Source: Stomoxys calcitrans
Taxonomy: Eukaryota > Arthropoda > Insecta > Diptera > Muscidae
Length of the DNA stretch: 64,000 nucleotides
NCBI RefSeq assembly: GCF_963082655.1
Contig: NC_081555.1
Span: 23,190,643-23,254,642 of the forward strand
Reading direction: 5' to 3'
This document shows, one piece after another, positions 51,799 through 59,393 of the stretch. Under the pieces are notes generated by a model, which worked only from the letters and a program-made list of their open reading frames with translations, was not told the origin of the DNA and did no database searches. The number at the start of each line of letters is the position of its first letter. Positions within the stretch are counted from its first letter, which is position 1. The translations under genes were made by a program, and so were the position numbers.

Positions 51799-52813
51799 TT
51801 ATGAAATTTTTCAATTTTTGATGCGAAAAAATTTTTCGAGTTGAGTATACAGTATTGTAGATTATTGCAAAAAAATCGGATTAGTGCAAGTCCCATGTTT
51901 TTTCTTCAAAAAACAAGCTCAAAATCGTATAATTATTATTGGAAAAATGGTAAAAAAAATCGAGGTGAGTTTGAAATTGCTGTAACATTGTTAGTTTTGC
52001 GAATTTCAAAATTCTGAGGACACCGTCGGATTCGTCAGGAAAATCCCTTTCTGTAATGGTGCTGGACGAAGCAAACTCTTTCCTATTTCCTTGAAAACTT
52101 TAGAGTATTGCTTCAAAATCGCATAATTAATATCCAAAAAATTCAAAAAAACCAATGTGAGTTTGCAATTGCTGTAACTTCCTAAGTTTTGCAAACTTCA
52201 CAATTTTTCAGACACCGTTGGATTCGTGGGGAAAATCTCTTTCCGTAGTGGTGCTGGATGAAGGAATAGTGTAAAGTTTTCTATGAAAAACATCGCAAAA
52301 ATCAAATCTATTTTAGCGTAAAAATTCAAGGTCATTTTTAAGGTCAATAACGCTGTAACTCCTTCATTTTTTCGAATTTCGATCATTTTCCAGCATTCCG
52401 CAGTTCGAAATTCGAAAACGATTCGAACAATAAACAAAATTACGTGAAATTTCACATTTTATTTTTTTTGCATTTTTTTAGCAAAGGCTACCCCCTTATG
52501 AAATTTTTCAATTTTTGATGCGAAAAAATTTTTCGAGTTGAGTATACAGTATTGTAGATTATTGCAAAAAAATCGGATTAGTGCAAGTCCCATGTTTTTT
52601 CTTCAAAAAACAAGCTCAAAATCGTATAATTATTATTGGAAAAATGGTAAAAACAATCGAGGTGAGTTTGAAATTGCTGTAACATTGTTAGTTTTGCGAA
52701 TTTCAAAATTCTGAGGACACCGTCGGATTCGTCAGGAAAATCCCTTTCTGTAATGGTGCTGGACGAAGCAATACTCTTTCCTATTTCCTTGAAAACTTTA
52801 GAGTATTGCTTCA

Positions 52814-52826
52814 AAATCGCATAATT
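52814..52826. repeat. Target-site duplication, left copy (13 bp)
   Basis: The sequence aaatcgcataatt lies directly before the poly(T) run and is repeated at 57010-57022. It is ordinary satellite sequence from the end of sub-monomer A. Removing the element and one copy restores a normal unit. Confidence 0.92.
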
Positions 52827-52834
52827 TTTTTTTT

Positions 52835-52870
<36 letters not shown>
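52827..52870 (-). repeat. Poly(A) tail of the retrotransposon
   Basis: A run of T on the plus strand, interrupted by one A at 52836 and bounded by A at 52870, is poly(A) on the element strand. It abuts the left target-site duplication, as expected for the priming end of a LINE insertion. Some Ts next to the duplication could belong to either. Confidence 0.92.
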
Positions 52871-52871
<1 letters not shown>

Positions 52872-52876
52872 TTATT
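52871..52876 (-). promoter_or_regulatory. Polyadenylation signal AATAAA of the retrotransposon
   Basis: The plus strand reads tttatt, which is aataaa on the element strand, immediately upstream of the poly(A) tail. The spacing to the tail is very short, as is usual when the signal forms the end of a LINE body. Confidence 0.65.
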
Positions 52877-53113
52877 TTAACTATCATTATCACAGGTACA
52901 TTTGTAATTATTGTAAATTTATTTTGAGATTTTACTTACAAGTATTACAGCAAACTTAAGCATTTTATAGTGATTTATCATCAAATTTTTATGGATTTAT
53001 AAATGAGATGCAAGGTTAAGGCAAAAAGATAGAAAAAGACCTTATTTTATATACCGAAATTTAATAGAAACCCCAATTACAACAACTTCAAAACAGAAGT
53101 TGCGAAATTCTGG
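52877..53113 (-). other. 3' untranslated region of the retrotransposon
   Basis: About 240 AT-rich bases lie between the ORF2 stop codon and the polyadenylation signal. I see no open frame of note and no clear structural motif. By analogy with other LINEs it should contain the region recognised by the element's reverse transcriptase. Confidence 0.75.
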
Positions 53114-55780
53114 TTATCTGATTAAATTTCTAATTTCTTCATAGGGAGAAAATCTACAAGACATTTCAAACCTTTGAGTAAGTTCTGCCAAGTAAGAGCT
53201 TACTGTAGGTTGCTTAGAGGTCTCGTGCAAAGTACGAGTTGAGAATCTTCTGTGTAGTTTTAGAATAGTTTTCAAGTTTTTATTTTGTATTATCTGCAAT
53301 TTTTTTAGATTCGATGCTGCACTCCGTTTGAACCATATTTGGCATCCATATGCCATTATTGGGCGAATACACATTTTGTACAGTAAGATTTTATTTTTCG
53401 GTGTTAGCAATGACCTTTTATTTATGAGAGGGTAGAGAGCTCTGCCGCATTTAATTGCTTTGTCAGCTATATCTATAATATGATGCTTAAAATTTAGTTT
53501 CTTGTCAAAAGTTATCCCCAAATATTTAACTGAATCAAGCAGCGGGATATCAGAACCATTGACTGATAGCGCTAGAGATGGTATCCTTCTGGGTGATTTA
53601 TTATATGGAAATATAATTGCCTGTGTCTTATTGTGGTTAATTTTGATTTTCCATTTCTTGAAATAGCGTTGACATGCCATCAAACCTTTTTTCATGTTTT
53701 TAACGATAGCATTTGACACCTTTCCGCTTGAAATTAATGCCGAATCATCGGCGTAAAAGGCGACAGACTGTTCCTTTCCAATTTTAAAATCAGATGTAAA
53801 TATAGAGTAAAGTATTGGAGATAAAATAGCACCTTGAGGGACTCCCGCGTTTATAGTTCTCATAGAAGATTTCTGGCCATCCACGTAAACGAAAAATGAT
53901 CTCTTCTCTAAAAAGCTTTTTATCATTTTCTGTATGAATATTGGAAAATTGAATTCATTTAATTTATATACGAGCCCATTATGCCATACGGTATCGAAAG
54001 CTTTTTCGATATCGAGCAATACCACTCCTGTACTTTTTCTCTCAACTTTGTTGTCGGTAATTAATTTCAAAACTCGTTTCAGTTGATGAATTGTTGAAAG
54101 CCCTTCACGAAAACCAAACTGATATTTATGGATAATGTTGTTTTGTTCTGTAAATCTTTTTACTCTCGACAGGATGATTTTTTCAAAAACTTTATCTATA
54201 ACAGTCAGCATGCTGATTGGTCTATAACTTGAAGCCAAGTTTGCTGCTTTACCTTTTTTAAGAATGGGAATTACCTTCGCTGCTTTAAAAGTCTGAGGAA
54301 AGTAGCCGTTACACAGACACCAATTAAAGATTTGTGTTAAAAGTACAAAAAAATTGTCACTCATTCTTTTAATTATCAATGGTTTTATACCATCTAATCC
54401 AGGTGATTTTTTATTTTTCAGTGATATTGTGTGAAATTTTACCTCTTCCGCTGTGGTAAGATCATATGGTTCAATTGTAATGCTCTGTGAGTTTAACCAC
54501 TGAACATGTTGCACCACTTTACGATCAGCTGCCGAATGATCGCTGTGCGTAATTTTATGTGCTCTCTCAAAAGTGTCAGCAATGACGTTTGCTTTTATGT
54601 CAGCTCTCTCCATGTCTACACCATCTACGGTTAGTGTTTCAACGGCTGTTATCTTACACCTCATGGCCCTTGAAACTCTCCAAAAGTTTTTACTACCAGC
54701 TGGGAGTTTAGATAGAAATGTATTCCAGTTGTTGTTGACATCATTAGACACGTTTTCGTCAATCAGCTGTGAAATTCGTTTGATGAGTGATTTCAATAAA
54801 ATCATCTGATCTGGATCATGTGCTCTTTGCAGTTTTCTTGTGAATCTTTTTCGCTGACCAATTAAGTAGACACTTAATTTGGAGAGATTGTTTTTATTGT
54901 TGAGTTTTCTGACAGTTGGTATTTTATTATTTACTTCTTGTAGCGTTTTAGTTATTAGAGACAATCGTTGTTCGATGTTGTTTGTGGTTATTTCTACTGA
55001 GTGTAAACACTCAAGTTTGCAATCAACCCAGTTGCGTATCTCATCCCAATTTGCTCTATTATATTGAGGAATTTTAATAATATTTTCTTCAACTGAACCA
55101 AAAATATCACATGAGATAGGAACGTGATCAGACGGTAATATTCCGGGATGAGAACGTATATTAGAAATTTGTAAAGATGAATTCGTCAAAAGAATGTCAA
55201 CAACAGAAGGTTGTACAAAGGAGGTTCTTTGGCCAAAGCGGGTAAAAGAGTTTGGGGCGTGGATATAAAAATTACTTTGTAATTGATGATTGTAAAGACA
55301 GTTACCAGCAGAATTGTTACGAATACAATGCCAGCTGGTATGCAGAGCATTCAAATCACCAAATATGAAGAAATCACCATCATCAGTGGTAATCTTTTTA
55401 ATATCGTTTAGAAAGCTGGAGGAAAATCTTGGGTTGTAGGCTGCTGTGAAGCGGACTGGACGATTGTTAATTTGAAGTTTTAAGGACACATTTTCCAATA
55501 CTGTAGTTGAGTATGAAGATATAAGCTGATGCGGGATTGAGTATTTGATTGCTATAAGTACGCCACCTCCATGAGATCGCCTGTCTTTTCTGTATACTTT
55601 GTAGTTTGTTAATTTAAATTTGTGGTGTGATTTAAGAAATGTTTCGTTAATAAAGAGCAAGTCTATTTGTTTTTCATTTAAAAAGTGTTGTAGCTGTGCA
55701 ATATTCGATCGATTTGTTATGCCTTGTGCATTCCAGTGCATAACACGAAGCGTTCTAATTGTAGAGGAATTATATGACAT
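53114..55780 (-). CDS. ORF2: apurinic-type endonuclease and reverse transcriptase (888 aa)
   Basis: This is the replication enzyme of the retrotransposon. It nicks chromosomal DNA and copies element RNA from the nick. The N-terminal endonuclease (about residues 10-225) shows WNAQG (16-20), NE (45-46), GDLNA (141-145), VVDILLTN with D195, and SDH (217-219), the full set expected of the APE-like nuclease of jockey LINEs. The reverse transcriptase (about 455-760) shows KSPGLDGIKP (458-467), SSYRPIS (517-523), YQFGFREG (553-560), LLDIEKAFD with D590 and D596, AGVPQGAILSP (645-655) and the catalytic YADD (676-679). The C-terminal part has a YGCQIW-type motif (821-826). No RNase H is seen. The start is ATG and the stop is TAA at 53116-53114. 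The length of about 900 residues is normal for the clade. The ATG overlaps the ORF1 end by 11 bases in another frame. No frameshift or internal stop is present. Confidence 0.96.
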   Translation of the reverse strand: MSYNSSTIRTLRVMHWNAQGITNRSNIAQLQHFLNEKQIDLLFINETFLKSHHKFKLTNYKVYRKDRRSHGGGVLIAIKYSIPHQLISSYSTTVLENVSLKLQINNRPVRFTAAYNPRFSSSFLNDIKKITTDDGDFFIFGDLNALHTSWHCIRNNSAGNCLYNHQLQSNFYIHAPNSFTRFGQRTSFVQPSVVDILLTNSSLQISNIRSHPGILPSDHVPISCDIFGSVEENIIKIPQYNRANWDEIRNWVDCKLECLHSVEITTNNIEQRLSLITKTLQEVNNKIPTVRKLNNKNNLSKLSVYLIGQRKRFTRKLQRAHDPDQMILLKSLIKRISQLIDENVSNDVNNNWNTFLSKLPAGSKNFWRVSRAMRCKITAVETLTVDGVDMERADIKANVIADTFERAHKITHSDHSAADRKVVQHVQWLNSQSITIEPYDLTTAEEVKFHTISLKNKKSPGLDGIKPLIIKRMSDNFFVLLTQIFNWCLCNGYFPQTFKAAKVIPILKKGKAANLASSYRPISMLTVIDKVFEKIILSRVKRFTEQNNIIHKYQFGFREGLSTIHQLKRVLKLITDNKVERKSTGVVLLDIEKAFDTVWHNGLVYKLNEFNFPIFIQKMIKSFLEKRSFFVYVDGQKSSMRTINAGVPQGAILSPILYSIFTSDFKIGKEQSVAFYADDSALISSGKVSNAIVKNMKKGLMACQRYFKKWKIKINHNKTQAIIFPYNKSPRRIPSLALSVNGSDIPLLDSVKYLGITFDKKLNFKHHIIDIADKAIKCGRALYPLINKRSLLTPKNKILLYKMCIRPIMAYGCQIWFKRSAASNLKKLQIIQNKNLKTILKLHRRFSTRTLHETSKQPTVSSYLAELTQRFEMSCRFSPYEEIRNLIR

Positions 55781-56915
55781 ATTTGAGCATATTTCCTAAA
55801 ACTCGCATTTTATCGAATTTGTTCTTGCATTTTTGCAAGGCATCGATAGCTTCAAAATAAATTTCCAAAATCTTATCATTCGGTAGATCATCATTATCAT
55901 GGTACTGACCTTGATTTTGGTTAAATCTTTGTTGATTTCCAGGCTGCTGGTTTGGCCAAATACGGTTTGGAGGTTGCGTATGATTGCCAACCTCTTGAGG
56001 AAAGTCTTCTACAGAGTAAGAATACTCTACATTTCGGTTTCTCGAGATCCTGGGACCGTTTCTTTCGGTTATTCTTTGGCGTATGTCTAGGTATTCTTGA
56101 CGAGAAGGGCATTTAGGGTTATCTGCCCTATGATTCACGTTTCTCCTGTTGCTTTTTATACAATTAAAGCATTTATAAACTACGGGTCCTTCTGATGACG
56201 TCTTATTCAATTGGCATGTTGATGAATCATGCAAACCTCCACAGATTAGGCAGGTGCTCTTCCTAAAGCAATTGGAAGCACCATGACCATACATGGCACA
56301 TTTTGTGCACTGAGTTGGACCTTTTGTCCGTCTTAATGGATTCCTCCATTGGATAACAACGTTAAACAAATATTTCACCTTAGTTCTTACTTCCCTTTTA
56401 GAAATTTGCCCGCGATCAAATTCCACCGAGTATATAGCGTCGTTCTTGTTAGACTTTTGAGTAACTATCTCCGTAACACTAACTGGAGTTATGTTGAAGC
56501 AAGTTTTAAGTTCATCCGTGATGGTATTTATGGTTATCTGAGGTAAACCAAATAAAATCAACTTAAACTTCTTTTGATCCCTGACTGGGTGAGTGTAGAA
56601 CACAATATTATTGCTTTTTAGTTTGCTTATCATCTCACTATAATCATTCAACGAGTTGGCCATTACCTTCGTACCAACAGACATCCTCTTATATTTGGCA
56701 TTTTGACCAAGAAGCTTAATTACATCCGTAAATGAATGGGATGTGTCAATAACAATAGGCGGAACTTTGGTTGGGAAAATTTCGGTTTCCGCTTGATCAT
56801 CATCGTCGTCCAGGTCAGAAAGTTCCTGGAACCTGTTTTCACGTCGAGTCTCAATAATCCTTCGATGTTTGTATTTTGGGCTATTACCCGAAAATTGCTT
56901 ACGTTTCGAAGCCAT
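55770..56915 (-). CDS. ORF1: gag-like RNA-binding protein with three zinc knuckles (381 aa)
   Basis: This is the nucleocapsid-like protein of the retrotransposon, which by family knowledge binds element RNA and forms the particle that carries it to the nucleus. I chose the ATG at 56915 (MASKRK), because the in-frame codon upstream at 56933 is TTG. Visible parts are a basic N terminus, an acidic run of five aspartates (about 36-40), a PRE_C2HC-like region (about 95-180), and three knuckles. These are CX2CX4HX4C (203-216), CX2CX3HX4C (222-234) and CX2CX9HX6C (249-269). A glutamine- and asparagine-rich segment and a charged C-terminal helix follow. The stop at 55772-55770 lies inside the ORF2 start region. 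The arrangement and sizes match jockey-clade ORF1 proteins. No disabling change is visible. Confidence 0.93.
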   Translation of the reverse strand: MASKRKQFSGNSPKYKHRRIIETRRENRFQELSDLDDDDDQAETEIFPTKVPPIVIDTSHSFTDVIKLLGQNAKYKRMSVGTKVMANSLNDYSEMISKLKSNNIVFYTHPVRDQKKFKLILFGLPQITINTITDELKTCFNITPVSVTEIVTQKSNKNDAIYSVEFDRGQISKREVRTKVKYLFNVVIQWRNPLRRTKGPTQCTKCAMYGHGASNCFRKSTCLICGGLHDSSTCQLNKTSSEGPVVYKCFNCIKSNRRNVNHRADNPKCPSRQEYLDIRQRITERNGPRISRNRNVEYSYSVEDFPQEVGNHTQPPNRIWPNQQPGNQQRFNQNQGQYHDNDDLPNDKILEIYFEAIDALQKCKNKFDKMRVLGNMLKYVI

Positions 56916-57009
56916 TAAAAAATTAGCCAACAATTCTGGTTAGTTTTTAAAATATCAGCTGATGTTTATTTACGCACAACCGTTTGACTTGGCTGTCAAT
57001 GACAGACTG
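56916..57009 (-). other. 5' untranslated region of the retrotransposon
   Basis: A 94-base leader separates the element's first base from the ORF1 ATG. It carries the internal promoter. The 5' end is not truncated, which is unusual for LINE copies and supports a full-length insertion. Confidence 0.85.
56977..56981 (-). promoter_or_regulatory. Downstream promoter element (DPE)
   Basis: The element strand reads GGTTG at +28 to +32 relative to the initiator A at 57008. This fits the DPE consensus RGWYV at exactly the required spacing. Together with the initiator it forms a TATA-less internal promoter that travels with each full-length copy. Confidence 0.78.
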
Positions 57010-57010
57010 A
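57005..57010 (-). promoter_or_regulatory. Initiator (Inr) at the retrotransposon 5' end
   Basis: On the element strand the sequence is TCAGTC, which matches the arthropod initiator TCAKTY, with the A at 57008 as +1. The leading T is the last base of the target-site duplication, so it could be element or target. Start-site placement at the very 5' end is the known arrangement for jockey-type promoters. Confidence 0.75.
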
Positions 57011-57022
57011 AATCGCATAATT
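57010..57022 (-). repeat. Target-site duplication, right copy (13 bp)
   Basis: The sequence aaatcgcataatt is identical to 52814-52826. Satellite sequence continues at once with aatatccaaaa, in the phase expected from the left flank. The match is perfect over 13 bases. Confidence 0.92.
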
Positions 57023-57339
57023 AATATCCAAAAAATTCAAAAAAACCAATGTGAGTTTGCAATTGCTGTAACTTCCTAAGTTTTGCAAACTTTACAATTT
57101 TTCAGACACCGTTGGATTCGTGGGGAAAATCTCTTTCCGTAGTGGTGCTGGATGAAGGAATAGTGTAAAGTTTTCTATGAAAAACATCGCAAAAATCAAA
57201 TCTATTTTAGCGTAAAAATTCAAGGTCATTTTTAAGGTCAATAACGCTGTAACTCCTTCATTTTTTCGAATTTCGATCATTTTCCAGCATTCCGCAGTTC
57301 GAAATTCGAAAACGATTCGAACAATAAACAAAATTACGT

Positions 57340-57375
57340 GAAATTTCACATTTTATAATTTTTGATGCGAAAAAA
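57340..57375. repeat. Unit with long spacer deletion (first unit after the LINE)
   Basis: The end of sub-monomer C reads cacattttataatttttgatgcg. The T-rich run, the C tract and ttatgaaatttttc are missing, about 46 bp in all. A short ttttat/aattttt join is seen near 57356. Confidence 0.85.
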
Positions 57376-58694
57376 TTTTTCGAGTTGAGTATACAGTATT
57401 GTAGATTATTGCAAAAAAATCGGATTAGTGCAAGTCCCATGTTTTTTCTTCAAAAAACAAGCTCAAAATCGTATAATTATTATTGGAAAAATGGTAAAAA
57501 AAATCGAGGTGAGTTTGAAATTGCTGTAACATTGTTAGTTTTGCGAATTTCAAAATTCTGAGGACACCGTCGGATTCGTCAGGAAAATCCCTTTCTGTAA
57601 TGGTGCTGGACGAAGCAATACTCTTTCCTATTTCCTTGAAAACTTTAGAGTATTGCTTCAAAATCGCATAATTAATATCCAAAAAATTCAAAAAAACCAA
57701 TGTGAGTTTGCAATTGCTGTAACTTCCTAAGTTTTGCAAACTTCACAATTTTTCAGACACCGTTGGATTCGTGGGGAAAATCTCTTTCCGTAGTGGTGCT
57801 GGATGAAGGAATAGTGTAAAGTTTTCTATGAAAAACATCGCAAAAATCAAATCTATTTTAGCGTAAAAATTCAAGGTCATTTTTAAGGTCAATAACGCTG
57901 TAACTCCTTCATTTTTTCGAATTTCGATCATTTTCCAGCATTCCGCAGTTCGAAATTCGAAAACGATTCGAACAATAAACAAAATTACGTGAAATTTCAC
58001 ATTTTATTTTTTTTGCATTTTTTTAGCAAAGGCTACCCCCTTATGAAATTTTTCAATTTTTGATGCGAAAAAATTTTTCGAGTTGAGTATACAGTATTGT
58101 AGATTATTGCAAAAAAATCGGATTAGTGCAAGTCCCATGTTTTTTCTTCAAAAAACAAGCTCAAAATCGTATAATTATTATTGGAAAAATGGTAAAAAAA
58201 ATCGAGGTGAGTTTGAAATTGCTGTAACATTGTTAGTTTTGCGAATTTCAAAATTCTGAGGACACCGTCGGATTCGTCAGGAAAATCCCTTTCTGTAATG
58301 GTGCTGGACGAAGCAATACTCTTTCCTATTTCCTTGAAAACTTTAGAGTATTGCTTCAAAATCGCATAATTAATATCCAAAAAATTCAAAAAAACCAATG
58401 TGAGTTTGCAATTGCTGTAACTTCCTAAGTTTTGCAAACTTCACAATTTTTCAGACACCGTTGGATTCGTGGGGAAAATCTCTTTCCGTAGTGGTGCTGG
58501 ATGAAGGAATAGTGTAAAGTTTTCTATGAAAAACATCGCAAAAATCAAATCTATTTAGCGTAAAAATTCAAGGTCATTTTTAAGGTCAATAACGCTGTAA
58601 CTCCTTCATTTTTTCGAATTTCGATCATTTTCCAGCATTCCGCAGTTCGAAATTCGAAAACGATTCGAACAATAAACAAAATTACGTGAAATTT

Positions 58695-58730
58695 CACATT
58701 TTATTTCACATTTTTCAATTTTTGATGCGA
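58695..58730. repeat. Short-spacer unit, copy 1 (cacattttatttcacattt variant)
   Basis: The spacer is replaced by ttatttcacatttttcaatt, which lacks the gcaaaggctac-C5 segment. The distance to the next unit is 663 bp. The same unit has ctatttagcg with two Ts lost near 58553. Confidence 0.85.
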
Positions 58731-59357
58731 AAAAATTTTTCGAGTTGAGTATACAGTATTGTAGATTATTGCAAAAAAATCGGATTAGTGCAAGTCCCAT
58801 GTTTTTTCTTCAAAAAACAAGCTCAAAATCGTATAATTATTATTGGAAAAATGGTAAAAAAAATCGAGGTGAGTTTGAAATTGCTGTAACATTGTTAGTT
58901 TTGCGAATTTCAAAATTCTGAGGACACCGTCGGATTCGTCAGGAAAATCCCTTTCTGTAATGGTGCTGGACGAAGCAATACTCTTTCCTATTTCCTTGAA
59001 AACTTTAGAGTATTGCTTCAAAATCGCATAATTAATATCCAAAAAATTCAAAAAAACCAATGTGAGTTTGCAATTGCTGTAACTTCCTAAGTTTTGCAAA
59101 CTTCACAATTTTTCAGACACCGTTGGATTCGTGGGGAAAATCTCTTTCCGTAGTGGTGCTGGATGAAGGAATAGTGTAAAGTTTTCTATGAAAAACATCG
59201 CAAAAATCAAATCTATTTTAGCGTAAAAATTCAAGGTCATTTTTAAGGTCAATAACGCTGTAACTCCTTCATTTTTTCGAATTTCGATCATTTTCCAGCA
59301 TTCCGCAGTTCGAAATTCGAAAACGATTCGAACAATAAACAAAATTACGTGAAATTT

Positions 59358-59393
59358 CACATTTTATTTCACATTTTTCAATTTTTGATGCGA
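59358..59393. repeat. Short-spacer unit, copy 2
   Basis: It has the same replacement spacer as at 58706, exactly 663 bp later. Two adjacent copies of an otherwise unseen variant are a minimal example of local unit duplication. Confidence 0.85.

Larger units (their letters stand above)
1..52826. repeat. Satellite array, left part: tandem 698-bp higher-order repeat
   Basis: About 75 head-to-tail copies of one AT-rich unit fill this stretch. The spacing between equivalent points is almost always 698 bp, with discrete alternatives of 680, 691, 696, 700 and 493 bp. Landmarks seen in nearly every unit are gctgtaac (three times per unit), ggattcgt, ggtgctgga and gcaaaggctac. The array is already running at base 1, so its left end is outside the window. 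Units are close to identical, with most differences confined to a spacer around the C tract. This is the pattern of a satellite kept uniform by unequal exchange or gene conversion. I do not recognise the satellite by name. Sub-monomers near 190 bp recall the length classes of the Drosophila 1.688 family, but I could not establish homology. No genes are visible within it. Confidence 0.97.
52827..57009 (-). mobile_element. Full-length jockey-type non-LTR retrotransposon (LINE)
   Basis: This 4.18-kb element lies on the minus strand. In its own 5' to 3' order it has an internal promoter, a 94-base leader, ORF1 with zinc knuckles, an overlapping ORF2 with endonuclease and reverse transcriptase, a 3' untranslated region of about 240 bases, an AATAAA signal and a poly(A) tail of about 44 bases. 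There are no terminal repeats and no RNase H domain is apparent, as in the jockey clade. A perfect 13-bp target-site duplication flanks it, and both frames are open. It therefore looks like a recent, complete and possibly still competent insertion made by target-primed reverse transcription. The family name within the jockey clade (for example Jockey, G2, Doc, BS, Juan) cannot be fixed without a search. Confidence 0.95.

Noticed and set aside
1..52826. CRISPR array
   Set aside because: Units of 698 bp with near-identical sequence throughout have no short repeat plus unique spacer structure, and the LINE and satellite are eukaryotic.
52827..52870. Stand-alone poly(T) microsatellite
   Set aside because: Its position between the target-site duplication and an AATAAA on the minus strand identifies it as the LINE poly(A) tail.
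53114..56915. LTR retrotransposon or endogenous retrovirus
   Set aside because: There are no long terminal repeats, protease or integrase; the endonuclease is APE-like and there is a poly(A) tail, all of which fit a LINE.
54573..56918. Plus-strand and other-frame open frames of 60 to 78 codons within the LINE
   Set aside because: They lie opposite or out of frame with ORF1 and ORF2, show no domain, and are expected by chance.
56916..56933. A longer ORF1 starting 6 codons upstream
   Set aside because: The upstream in-frame codon at 56933 is TTG; the first ATG is at 56915, followed by a basic N terminus typical of these proteins.
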